Shown here: positions 21,701 to 31,666 of the stretch, piece after piece
Numbering within the stretch: the first letter of the stretch is position 1
How the letters are laid out: the number at the start of each line of letters is the position of its first letter
From: Henricia sp. BOLD:AAB3569
Lineage: Eukaryota > Echinodermata > Asteroidea > Spinulosida > Echinasteridae
NCBI GenBank assembly: GCA_037783545.1
Contig: JBBELK010000329.1
Location: 2,246,501 to 2,310,500 of the forward strand
Reading direction: 5' to 3'
DNA length: 64,000 nucleotides
Notes under the pieces: generated by a model
Told to the model about the DNA's origin: nothing
The model's input: the letters and a program-made list of their open reading frames with translations, nothing else
Databases searched by the model: none
Position numbers and translations under genes: made by a program

Positions 21701-24700
21701 AACATTTGTGTTCTAAAAATCTTTTCACATCCCCGTGTTTATGACATTACTCCCAATAATTCAGTTATCATTTCCCATAATTTGTGTACAAGCATATTTT
21801 ATAATCACCACTGAAACGCAATAACCAAATACAGATTGATTAAATCACCGCAAATCAAGGAACAATTTACAAGTTTTTATTTGGTGTGATTTGCAGATAA
21901 AACTCTGTGTAAGACAACCGAACCATGCGAGAACGGCGGAATTTGCAAGGCGTTCCTCTATGACCTGTACTGCTCCTGCCCAATAGGATTCCACGGTGCC
22001 CGCTGCGAAATCGGTAACGTTTCACCCCCAAATTGCCATTTCGAACTCATTTTAAAGCCCATCTGCATAAGGCCTACACACGATTTACAATATCCAAAAT
22101 TATTATCAACTATTATTTTTGACTGTAAAACACTCAAATAAGACATCCAAATGTCCACTATGATTCCGCATGAAATGATATCTATAAGAAAACACTAGCT
22201 AAAGATGACTTTTTATGAAACACACATCGTTTTATGGCGCCCTCGTGTGAATGGAAATGGGCCCTTGACTACCGTGGTATAATAGGAGGATGACTTCGAA
22301 CAATTTCTTGAAAGTATGGACGCAGTTTTTCTGAGAGGTATGAGCTGGGGCCAATTTCATAAACTAGCTGTTTAGCGGAAAAATATGCTTAATCCAAAAT
22401 TTGTTTGCTTTATAAAATGAGTCAATAGTCAAAATCTTATGTGATGTGTATTAAAATTAATTGGTGTTCTGCTATTCTTGCTGAAAACACAAGTTAACAT
22501 ACAATTTTGACTATTAACCCATTTGTATTACCCCTGAGGTACCGAGCTGACTTACGCGCAATCACACTATTTTTATAGGTGTATACCGGTATGTATTTTG
22601 TCAGATTGGACAACAGAGGGGCCGATTTCACAAAGCGCTAAGACGCGTCTTATCTAGGAAAAGTCACTCTTCTTATCTTGGGACGTTGGTATGGGAATTA
22701 GGACGCATTGAACTATCTCATCTTAACTTTTGTGAAATCGATCCCAGGTCTCAGTGGCTAGTTGATAATTTGTACCTACTGGCGAGACCTGTTACTTGAT
22801 CTAAATACACGATCAGGGGCCGATTTCACAAAGCGCTAAGACGCGTCTTAGGAAGGGTCACTTTTCCTATCTTAGGACGTTGGTATATGGATTGGGACGC
22901 ATTGAACTCGTCTCAAAGAGAGAGAAAACAGTAAAAAAATAAATGGTTTGCAGTCATTTCGCCCCAAAACCACTTCGCCCTGAACCATTTCGCCCTGGAC
23001 CACGGCCTGTGCACGAAGTGGTCTTGGGCGAAGTAGCATTTGGGCGATGTATAGTGTTTGGACGAAGTGGGGCGAAATGGCACTCGGGCGAAGTGGTTTA
23101 GGGGCGAAATGGCACTCGGGCGAAATGGATTTGGGACGAATTGAATTTCTGATTTTCGAGATACCAATGATGTTTACTGCCCTTAACTATTGTGAAATCG
23201 AAAACTGGTAAAACATATAATATATATAAGGGTCAAAATGTCGACTACGATGATTGACACGAGTATTTCTTCAAAGCTTTCTGTTTGGATGCAATTGGCC
23301 GAAGATGCGGTTGTAAGTTTTGGGATTAAAATTCAGCTCAATAATGTTTCATATTGCACGTTTGGGATTTAAAGGCAGTATACATCATTAATCTCGGAAA
23401 TCAGAAATGTTCACAGATTTACACCTAACTTACACGATATAAACATGATGACCATAGAAAACCTCCCCTAAAATGGTTTTGTCTGAAGTGCTATATTCTT
23501 TAAGAAATGAGTAAAACGATTAGTTTTCATCTCATGAGACGAAAATTCAATTCGACCCAAAACCGTTTCGCTCAAGTTCCATTTCGCCCCAAACCACTTC
23601 GCCCGAGTGCCATTTCGCCCCAAATTACTTCGTCCAAACACTACATCGCCCAAATGCCACTTCGCCCTAAAACCACTTTGTGCACAGGCCGTGGTTCAGG
23701 GCGAAATGGTTCAGGGCGAAATGGTTCAGGGCGAAGTGGTTTTGGGGCGAAATGACTGCAAACCCTTTTTTGACTGTTTTCTCAAAAGTTAGAAGAAGTA
23801 CAGAGCTGGTTTTTGCTCAGGTTGGTGTTAATCATGCAAAACTTTAATCATATAAAACTATTTGTAACAGTTTACCAATCATGTATCTTTAAAGAAAGAA
23901 AAACCTGAAATGTTGTTTGTATCCGTTTATTTAAAAAACAAGATCCGTGTGCGGAAGACCCATGCCAAAACGGCGGCAAGTGTATTCGCGGCTTCATTAT
24001 GGCGGGATACACGTGTCGGTGTCCATTTGGAGTAAGCGGGAAAAACTGCGAAGTTCGTAAGTATCATGTGCACTGTTATAAAACTAAATTTAGTTCATAG
24101 GGAAAATCTGAGGGAGCATTCCACTGTACCTTATAGCTCGGCTGGTAGAGCCCGGTGAGTCGGAGGTCCCTGGTTCGAATCCCGTAATGGCCCTCACGAT
24201 TTTCCTCTGAACAGGGGATTCCACCTGTTGTTTTTGAACTCGATAATATAATGAATTACTTTGATTCATATTATTTTTCTTTAAGACGAAACCGACGATT
24301 TTAAAGGAGTTGATTGATTCTTCTTTTTTTTTGTAGATCCTTGCAGTGACGGTCCATGCAAGAACGCCGGGACTTGCATCCCCAGTCTCAGCGCGGACAA
24401 ATACACGTGCCTCTGTAACGACGGCTTCTCGGGCGATACGTGTGAAACTCGTGAGTAAAAATAATGTTAAGGTCCAATATATATCATTTGTAATGACCAA
24501 AATGTTACCTCATAAGATGACAAAAAAAACATGTTCAAAGTGTTGTTAGCAAGGTTAACAAATACCACATAAATGTATTTTCGATGTCTACGCACATATT
24601 ATTTTTTTCTACCATTCAATTAAAAAAAAAAAAAGGCATGAATTTTAAATATTTTCTGAAATATTGTTTTGCATTCGTGTTGCTGACATTTCTGCAGGCT

Positions 24701-27254
24701 AGATTATACCAACATTATTCTTTAGATATGCTATGCCTTTTTCTGGGAATCCATCAAACGTTCCATCTTGCAAACGATACATTGGGCTTAGAACTCTAAC
24801 GGTAAATCCCTACACGATTTTCCGTAGGAAAAAAGGGTTATGGTTAAAGGGCCTGAAATGCTCAATAACTTTATGCACAGTTTTTGCTGCATATGAAGGA
24901 TTACTTGTGTAGAAAGACAATATATTACTGTTCATTTTGATGCCCCATTAATAAAAAGTGGCATTTTTCAACTTTGAAAATTTCTTCACATAAACTCACA
25001 GACAGAGGGCGCTGTTTGGGGCAGTCACTTCAGGAACACACAGCAGAAAAGCTAAGAAAAAACATAAGACTTCAAACTGGAATTGTGAAAAAAATGCTTC
25101 AGTTTCCAGCCTTGGTTGTTTTCATGGTTTGCAACAGGCAACATGTAAAACAAACCTAAACCGTCATGGGTTACAAAAGTTTCAGCAAGTTGGAGAAAAT
25201 TGTGGAAACTTTTGTGCACAGTTGAATGAGATTTTCCTGTGTTTTCCTAAAGTGACATCATCACTTTGCTCATGCATATGTAAATTTTCATTAGGCAAAC
25301 ATAAAAATCCAAAGCCTTGATTTTAACCCCCAAACAACTTTCAAGTAGAGTTTTTATGATTGTAAATTAATGGACTAGTTCCATAGCACAGATGTCATTG
25401 ATAAAAACACCATTTCAGGGCCCTTTAAGAGAGGAATCATAATTTGTAGACTGCGATATCAAATTTTCCTCTGAAGAAATCCAACAAAACGTTCTTAATA
25501 TGGCTTTGTTTTCTGTTTTCAATGGGTGTTATTTTGTGTCGTTGCTGCAGTGAGTACCGCTTGTGAGGACAGACCGTGCCAGAATGGAGGGCAATGCAAA
25601 CAAAAAGGCGCCGACAGACGCATCTGCAATTGCCCCCCGAACGTGACCGGTTTGGACTGCCAATACAGTAAGTCATCACAGGCTTTGATTTGCTCATGTG
25701 CATCAGTTTAAACCACTAATCTATATACGATTAAAGCCATCGTGCGCCATCTTACTACACTAATGTAGGCTTTGTCTATATACCATTAACTGGAGTACAA
25801 GCGATCGAATGGACTGGGAAACAGTCTATAGGCAAACCATTGCCTTTGTGTAGTAATATGGCCGATGTATTGCTTCGATTCTTGCATATATTAATTTGCT
25901 ATTACATTGTTCATGTGGTTTACACACAGTGCGACTTGATGAGTGTATACAATCAGATGATAGACCTTTTTAGACTGGTAGACTAATAGTATAGCATACG
26001 AACATCAGGTCCTTTTCCACGCCTTTTCAGCCCTCATCTCTGGAGGCGGTGGTTCATTACCAGCCTTTTACCAGCCGTTCGATTCCAGGGCGTGTACGTG
26101 GTTTGCGGTCCCTATACTGACTGCGTGGGGTTACCCCAGGAGATTTCTCTAGGGTTTTTCTCCTACTTCTAAAACTGCATCCCTTTGGCTTCTTTGTCAT
26201 ATCAGATTGATAATAAAGTAAAGTTAAAGCTAATACCACTACTAAAAGTAGATGACATAAAGAGTCTTAGTTGCCGAAGATGCCATAGAATTAGCAACAA
26301 TGTCCACGCCCTCTGGGATGGTTATAAATGGTTGGCTGTGTTCTGGCTAAACTAGTCAAACTTCAGTCAAACTCCACCGCAATCGTATAATTCGTGAGCG
26401 AACCCCTCTCAGCTCAGACACCGTTTCCTCAACTCGAAACATTTTCATTATACCCTATAGGCCCCTGTGCCTCTAAGCCATGTGGTACTGGTGAATGCCA
26501 CGCTGCGTTTGCCCAGGGTCACTTCTGTAAATGCCTTGACGGCCACGTCGGTCTTTCTTGCAATGGGTAAGCGTCTGAATCTTCTTTTCAAATCTATACC
26601 ATTTCACACAAAGTCTTCTACCATATTTAGATGAGACTATACATATCAATATATTGCCAGAGGTTACTGACGTGACGTCATATCTGTCGCAAAGATGCCA
26701 ACATTCACGATTTAGGCTCAAGTACAATTTATTGTTTCATCCAATGACGATCAGTATTGTGACATAATTATAGAATGTGGGGTTTAAATATGGGTCGTTC
26801 TATAAATTTGGGGTCCACTTTTTCTGTCCCTGTTACATCTGACATCTTGTAAAATGTTGTATTTTGTAAATTCAAGACATATTCTTTAAATGCCTTCTAT
26901 TTCAAAGAGTGATTACATAAAATACAATTCATAAAAATATGGTTTGAAGGCATTTTTAATGATACTTGTATAGCAAATAGCAGTATGTCAGGTGTAACGG
27001 GGACAGAAAAATGTCACACGTTGGACCCCAAATTTATAGAATGACCCATATGGCTTGGGTATAAAGTCATACAATTTCGTATCCAAACTCGGTGCCCTGT
27101 GACAAATTACTATTTTTCAAAGTGCAATGTCGGCATCTCGGCTGTTGATATGAAAATGGCATATAGGCCTATTAGCATAAAAACCACATGAAACATTCAT
27201 AAGCGTTTCTCACTTTATATCTTTTCTGTTACTTTTTTTCATTTCAGCCGTTAG
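18310..27254 (+). CDS. Secreted protein with five EGF-like domains, copy G1 (complete, 8 exons)
   Basis: Coding exons by splice-site reading: 18310-18340, 21662-21688, 21897-22013, 23943-24056, 24337-24450, 25551-25667, 26461-26566 and 27248-27254. They sum to 633 nt, i.e. 210 aa plus TAG, and all junctions keep frame. Exons 1 and 2 (a 27-nt micro-exon) encode a signal peptide ([10 protein letters not shown] then ASLAAA). Exons 3-7 each encode one six-cysteine EGF module with motifs such as [32 protein letters not shown] and KPCGTGEC. Introns 1-6 are phase 1, as usual for shuffled EGF modules. There is no transmembrane segment or calcium-binding signature, so a soluble extracellular protein is expected; receptor and role are unknown. 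Its eight coding exons are identical to those of G2. The polyadenylation hexamer is changed to AACAAA. Confidence 0.8.
18566..18777. mobile_element. hAT-like MITE with poly-C core, intron 1 of G1
   Basis: The ends CAGGGGCGGATCCAGGAA and CTGGATCCGCGCCTG are inverse. The core contains G-rich stretches and a run of 40 C (18720-18759; 39 C in G2). This terminal sequence is of a kind common in animal hAT-type MITEs. A clean 8-bp target duplication is not visible. Copy in G2: 49295-49505. Confidence 0.55.
18871..21403. mobile_element. AGGAGCGTGACCA-type TTAA element enclosing the intron-1 array (G1)
   Basis: AGGAGCGTGACCAGAT starts at 18871 (preceded by TTAT, probably a decayed TTAA). Its inverse ATCTGGTACGCTCCT ends at 21403, followed by TTAA. 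The ends match the family at 11648-12514. The Helitron-like array sits inside, so this older element was its landing site. Counterpart in G2: 49599-54338. Confidence 0.5.
18953..21139 (+). repeat. Helitron-like tandem array rich in transcription-factor sites, intron 1 of G1
   Basis: Two head-to-tail units of about 1.03 kb each end in a hairpin (TGTGTTCGTT, loop TTC, AACGAACACA) followed by TTTCTAGT: 20084-20113 and 21110-21140. A 3' hairpin before CTAG/T is the Helitron hallmark. The 5' side has GGCTGTTCC, inverted relative to the 3' subterminal GGAACAGCC, as in Helentron-associated elements. Each unit contains two 414-bp subunits. Consensus sites per unit include TGACCTTTGACCT (perfect DR1; e.g. 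19370-19382, 19499-19511), TGACGTCA (19210-19217, 19221-19228), CACGTG (19230), ATTGG (19391) and a divergent ETS pair (19516-19539). The short open frames inside are repeat-derived. Confidence 0.6.
22618..22745. mobile_element. Short MITE, intron 3 of G1
   Basis: GGGGCCGATTTCACAAAG at the left is inverse to TTTTGTGAAATCGATCCC at the right, 128 bp in all. A second member starts at 22816 and appears interrupted by the TTCGCCC repeat, with its right end near 23203. Copies in G2: 55553-55680 and from 55751. Confidence 0.55.
22919..23155 (+). repeat. TTCGCCC-module repeat, copy 1, intron 3 of G1
   Basis: About 235 bases built from variants of TTTCGCCCCAAACCAC and its inverse GGGCGAAGTGG, each about 20 bases. 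The element starts GAGAAAACAGT..GGTTTGCAG. Together with the inverted copy at 23537-23784 it can fold back. Copy in G2: 55854-56090. Confidence 0.65.
23537..23784 (-). repeat. TTCGCCC-module repeat, copy 2 (inverted), intron 3 of G1
   Basis: The reverse-oriented partner of 22919-23155. It ends CTGCAAACC..ACTGTTTTCTC, the exact inverse of the other copy's start. It contains three successive GTTCAGGGCGAA modules. Copy in G2: 57196-57443. Confidence 0.65.
24130..24200 (+). repeat. tRNA-derived SINE head, intron 4 of G1
   Basis: The A-box-like TAGCTCGGCTGGTAGAGC (24134-24151) and B box GGTTCGAATCC (24172-24182) are spaced as in a tRNA. The outer bases do not form an acceptor stem, and the sequence continues into unrelated repeat, so this is a SINE or tRNA relic rather than a working tRNA. 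Copy in G2: 57789-57859, one base different. Confidence 0.6.
24848..25424. mobile_element. TTAA-flanked element, intron 5 of G1
   Basis: The ends AGGGCCTGAAATG and CATTTCAGGGCCCT are inverse and flanked by TTAA (24844-24847 and 25425-25428). It is 577 bp with no transposase. Copy in G2: 58507-59083. Confidence 0.75.
26792..27047. mobile_element. MITE in intron 7 of G1, absent from G0
   Basis: The ends GGGTCGTTCTATAAATTTGG and the inverse CCAAATTTATAGAATGACCC are flanked by ATAT on both sides (26788-26791 and 27048-27051). G0 has the empty site TTAAATATGGCTTGGG near 1909. It is shared with G2 (60451-60706), so it dates between the G0/G1 split and the recent duplication. Confidence 0.85.
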
Positions 27255-27365
27255 AGTCATTGCATCGGAAGACGCGGACAGCTGAACTTAATAATACACC
27301 TTGATTTCGTTATACGTGGTTGAAATTCATAGTGTCAATTAAACTTATAGTAGTTCATGTAATTT

Positions 27366-27371
27366 AACAAA
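27366..27371 (+). other. Mutated polyadenylation hexamer of G1
   Basis: AACAAA stands where G0 and G2 have AATAAA. Otherwise the 3' UTR is closely conserved. Confidence 0.5.
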
Positions 27372-28134
27372 GAAGAGAAATCATCACTGCACTTTGGTCA
27401 CATTATAAACCCAAAAGAATCTTTACAACAGCGTTTGTTATAGCGAACATTACTTTGTGCGCTCACAGACGTTATCAATTCCTGCGAGTATGTAACTTAT
27501 GCGAAAGATTATCTAAAATAGTCAAACGATTTCGTGTTAAGAAAATGACTCAGCTATGTTTTGGATCTCCTTACTGTCATACTTTTTAACATCTGAGAAA
27601 TGTTTCATAAGCTCGGGCTAAAATAAAAACCATCAATCACACTATTCTGAGAAACAAAATACAGCAAACCTATGGTGACAGGCTAAATTTTTGGATGCAA
27701 TTTATGATGGTCCAATAAAGTAGCAGAATCTATAACACCAAAAGCTTTGTTTCCGTTATTGTTTTGTAGTATCAGAGGGAAAATTATATACACGTTCTCT
27801 AGTTGAGACTCCATGCACTAAATCTATGTACACATGTAGCATGACATAAAAATCCAAAGGTTTTAAAGAACAAAAACGTGATCGATATTTTCTCATTGAT
27901 CAAATCATGTTTCCTAACCAAATTTAAACTTTCTGGGACATTATCGTGTCATAATTAGAAAAATTAGTGGCGAACGTGTACTACGGTATTTATACCCTTG
28001 TCTAATTCGCAGCCAAAATTGCACAGTGAAAGGCTGACGTTACTCTGCGATGTGATTACAGCATGATATGTCAGTGGCAGAGGTACTCGATCCCCTATAC
28101 TGCCATATAGACCGTATCCAATGTAGCTGCCATC

Positions 28135-29315
28135 TTGTACGGAAACTTACCATGGCTTGATGGAGAATTGCTCCAACTAATGCGCCAACGAGATCGTGCA
28201 CATAGTGTAGCTAAAAAGTCGCGCTCATCGAAAAATTGGGATATGTACAAAAAGTTAAGAAATTATGTTACTAACAAAGTTAGACAAAAGAAAAGCGAAT
28301 ATTTCACTTCGGCAATTGAGAAAAATAAGGATAACTCATCACTCTTGTGGAAGAAACTTAAAGAAGTCCTTCCCAATAAACAAAAATGTGTCCCGAGTTC
28401 AATCATCTCCTCAAACGGAGAATATGTTGATGACCCTATACCGACATCGCAAATAATTTCAATGAATATTTTTCAATAATTGGTGTACGTATGTCCGCTG
28501 AGAATCACACAAGTTCAAATAAGGCCGATGATTCTCACGACCATTCTCTTGTTTCTTCACCAGATTACGAACATTGTTCTCTCCCTAGTATCCCAGAAGA
28601 GTTTGTCAAAAAGCAAATTGCATCTTTGTCGGTTGGGAAAGCAACATGCCCGGATGGTATTAGCGTTAATATGATTAAAATGGCTGCACCTTTTATTACT
28701 AAGTCTTTAACGCATATATTTAACCTCTCCATAATAAATGAACAGTATCCCAAAGCATGGAAACATGCTTCAGTTACACCTATTCATAAAGGAGGCGATA
28801 GGTGCAACGCATGTAATTACCGACCTATATCAATCTTGCCGATTATCTCTAAATTCCTAGAAAGATGGATACACTCGATCATGTACTCGTACCTTGATGA
28901 AAATAATTTCATTCCTGTTTGTCAATCTGGATTTCGGCCTTTGCACTCGACAGAAAGTACACTAAACGATTTAACAAACGAGTGTCTTCAAGCTATGGAT
29001 CACGGGAGAATGACCGGAACAGTTTTCCTAGATTTCAGTAGGCATTTGACTGCGTTGACCATAACATTCTTTTAGAAAAATTAGAAAAGCTGAACATGTC
29101 GATTTCGGCAATAAACTGGTTTAAGTCCTATCTCAGTGATCGCAGTCAAACCGTTAATATTAGTAAACATATATCAAAATCCTTGCCTATAAGTGTCGGT
29201 GTACCACAAGGATCAATTCTGGGCCCATTATTGTTTCTTGTATATACATAATTACGACCTGCCTCTTTATGTATCCGATAAGCTATATATGTATGCCGAT
29301 TACTCTACATGCGGA
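28135..29315 (+). pseudogene. LINE reverse transcriptase relic, I2
   Basis: Same truncated and frameshifted CR1/Jockey-like fragment as at 3000-4180, including the YADY change. At two sites (GAGTTTGTC near 28601 and ATTAGAAAAGC near 29080) it agrees with the I3 copy instead of I1. Confidence 0.85.
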
Positions 29316-29409
29316 ATCGTCAATTTGGCCATCTACGATGTCTAGAAACATTGGACAAATTTCGGACAACGTTCTGAGCCGCATTCCCTGGGCGACGCCA
29401 TCTTAGCTG

Positions 29410-29660
29410 ATATGCTGGACGCGTGGTGGCGCTTCTCGGTCAAGGAGCCCGGCTGTGCAATATGCATAATTCATATTGACGTCCGTGTGTTTATCCCAGC
29501 TGGCAATACGTCACTCGCACAGTTCGATAACTATATAGCTGCACTGCGCGCGTGACGTACTTGCCAGCTGGGATAAACACATGCGACGTCAATATGAATT
29601 ATGCATATTGCACAGTTAGCTGGGCTCCTTGACGTCTCATGATCGAGAAGCGCCAGCATA
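29410..29660. repeat. Long fold-back, I2
   Basis: Counterpart of 4275-4525, with the same arms and spacer. Confidence 0.7.
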
Positions 29661-29707
29661 TTAGTCTGGTACCCGGACCAAAAATCTTTTGACTAGACTG
29701 AATTTAA

Positions 29708-30533
29708 AGGAACACGTTGCCTTCGGGTTGCGCTTTATTGGGCGTTTTGGGGCTATTACAAGCGTTTGAAGTATAATGAGCACGATCTGAAAGATGTTTA
29801 AAAAGTAGAATATAATGATCCACACAAACGTGCCTTAGAAATACTTCAATTTTGCGTAATTTCTCGAAGCAGCACGCTCCGCCATTTATGGGAGTCAAAA
29901 TCTTGACTCCCATAAATGGCGGAGAAATTATATTAGTCTTATTTCCAGTCGCAGCTGTTGAAATACTTCTGAACAATTATTTCATTAAAAAATTTCGTAT
30001 TGTCATCAGTTTTTTTAATTCGTGTCTACAATAACCATTGGGTATAAATCATCCAAGTCCTTTCTATCGGTTTGTCCCATGACAATATTCTTACCCTGAA
30101 TGGCGAGGTTTTCGTTTTTTCTTTTTTGACGCGTCTGCTGTGTTCTCTTCAGTCTTGACGATCCATTTTTTGAAAGCCAGTCGGTGTGTGTGTGTCTAAG
30201 TGTTTACATTTCACACATGTCTCGGGAGGCAGAGAATGGTTTGGTACCTTGCGTTCATCTGATAGGTCTACCTGACCACTGGCTACGGCGCCAGCCTAAC
30301 TCCTGTTCGTCGCTGCATTTTGCCCACTACCCGGACGATCGTATTGACGGCTTGAAATACGTATACATTTCGCGGGACATGTAGTGGGGGTCAGAGGTCA
30401 GTGTTTGTTTTTTTTAATTACCATTCACTAATTATAACACATTAAATGTGTTTTATTGCAAGAACAACTCTTAATAAGTATAAGGAACACCCTCAAACGT
30501 GAGATTTCGTGAAATCTGAAGGCAACGTTTCCT
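29708..30533. mobile_element. TTAA-flanked element, I2
   Basis: Counterpart of 4573-5398, with the same termini and internal 48-bp hairpin (29877-29924). Confidence 0.85.
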
Positions 30534-30629
30534 TTAAGGTCCGGCAGCCGCCAATTCCGCCATTTTGAAACAGGAGGAATTCCTCCTTTTTCCGAAGGTT
30601 CCCGAAGTTACCCGAATGCACGTCCGGTC

Positions 30630-30772
30630 TGTTGTGATACTACTTTATGCGCGCATGCGGTAGTAAGTTAACAGTCTCTTATCCATGGCGGAATAAACGT
30701 GCACTCACAAGCACACGGAGGACTCTACATTTGTGCCTTCGATTATCCTTATTCCGTCTCCATATCTCTACA
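30630..30772 (+). repeat. 5' LTR, 143 bp
   Basis: It starts TGTTG and ends CTACA, and I find no mismatch to the 3' LTR. It contains AATAAA at 30692-30697. Confidence 0.95.
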
Positions 30773-30784
30773 TGGTGGCAGCGG
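30773..30784 (-). promoter_or_regulatory. Primer-binding site, tRNA-Leu type
   Basis: TGGTGGCAGCGG directly follows the 5' LTR. It is complementary to the CCA-bearing 3' end of animal tRNA-Leu(AAG), CCGCTGCCACCA (recalled, not looked up). Confidence 0.75.
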
Positions 30785-31666
30785 AAAAGGTTATAAAGAC
30801 ACCACCGTCGAACTCAACACATCTGTCGTTTGATTGACCACCGATCAACGATATATTTTGAGCCCAAAGTTCGACACGGCACGGACTGTCACGAGGCCGG
30901 TGTCTACAGCCGCCATCCACACAGCGTACACCGTCGCCCATGTGTAGCAGTACAGCGGGCCACCACGACAACGTGACTGTTTACACTTTTGCTGTGCAGA
31001 GCCTCCGCTCTGGCCCCGGCAACGAACAAATCGACAACCCGCCATTGTGTTGTCACTTCAAAGAGGCGATTTCGCACCAACAAGACAGTAAGTGCGCTCC
31101 GAGAGCACGGGATCTGTCCTGCTCAACTTTCCCCGAATAGACCGTGAGCGAGTCCGGAGGCCCCCATCGGCACCACACCGAGAGCGAGCGAGCCCGGAGA
31201 CCCTACCGTACTACACGGACAACGGGACTCCCTGCACCAGACGACCCGCTGGAATCTTCGGCAGGGAAGCGGCACAGACACGGTGAACTGAACGCTGAAT
31301 TTGAAAGCAGACAGTCGCCAAATAGAACCGCAAACTATTGCGGAATTGACTGTAATTTAGAAATCTAAACCCGTTGTGAATTTGCATATTTTATGTGGTG
31401 AGGTTTTTGAGAAATTCATAGGCCCAATTTAGTAAACAGCTCAGATTTTATATCATTAATTATTGTACGCGTACGTTCAGTGCATTGGTACTATAAAACG
31501 TAGCGTAGGGATACACACTCCCGTATAGCAGTTTACGCACACCGCATTCACAACGCAGTTAGTTTGTTTGACCTTTGACCGTATCGCTCCGCCAACAACG
31601 ACCGGAGCCATATATCATTCCGCCACTCCGCCGGAACTGTGCATCATAGACTTGCCACAAGTCACA

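Larger units (their letters stand above)
2830..27080. repeat. Segmental duplication, left copy (I1 + G1)
   Basis: From about 2.83 kb to about 27.0 kb the sequence repeats almost base for base at 27.97-60.7 kb, after removing insertions specific to one copy. Left of 2.81 kb and right of about 26.87 kb, substitutions and indels between the copies rise sharply, which places the edges. The unit contains the whole intergenic block and the whole EGF gene G1. Offsets are 25135 before the Gypsy insertion, 30732 then 30729 after it, and 33659 in the 3' half of the gene. Confidence 0.85.

Noticed and set aside
22919..23784. Single Foldback transposon covering both TTCGCCC blocks
   Set aside because: Each block has both ends of the same about 240-bp unit, and a MITE end lies between them. 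Two opposite insertions explain it better.
24134..24182. Functional tRNA gene
   Set aside because: A and B boxes are present, but there is no matching acceptor stem or credible anticodon arm, and the sequence runs into repeat. A SINE is the better call.
31568..31666. Upstream extension of gag-pol from a TTG codon
   Set aside because: The frame is open but has no ATG before 31667. A non-AUG start in an animal retrotransposon without other evidence is less likely.
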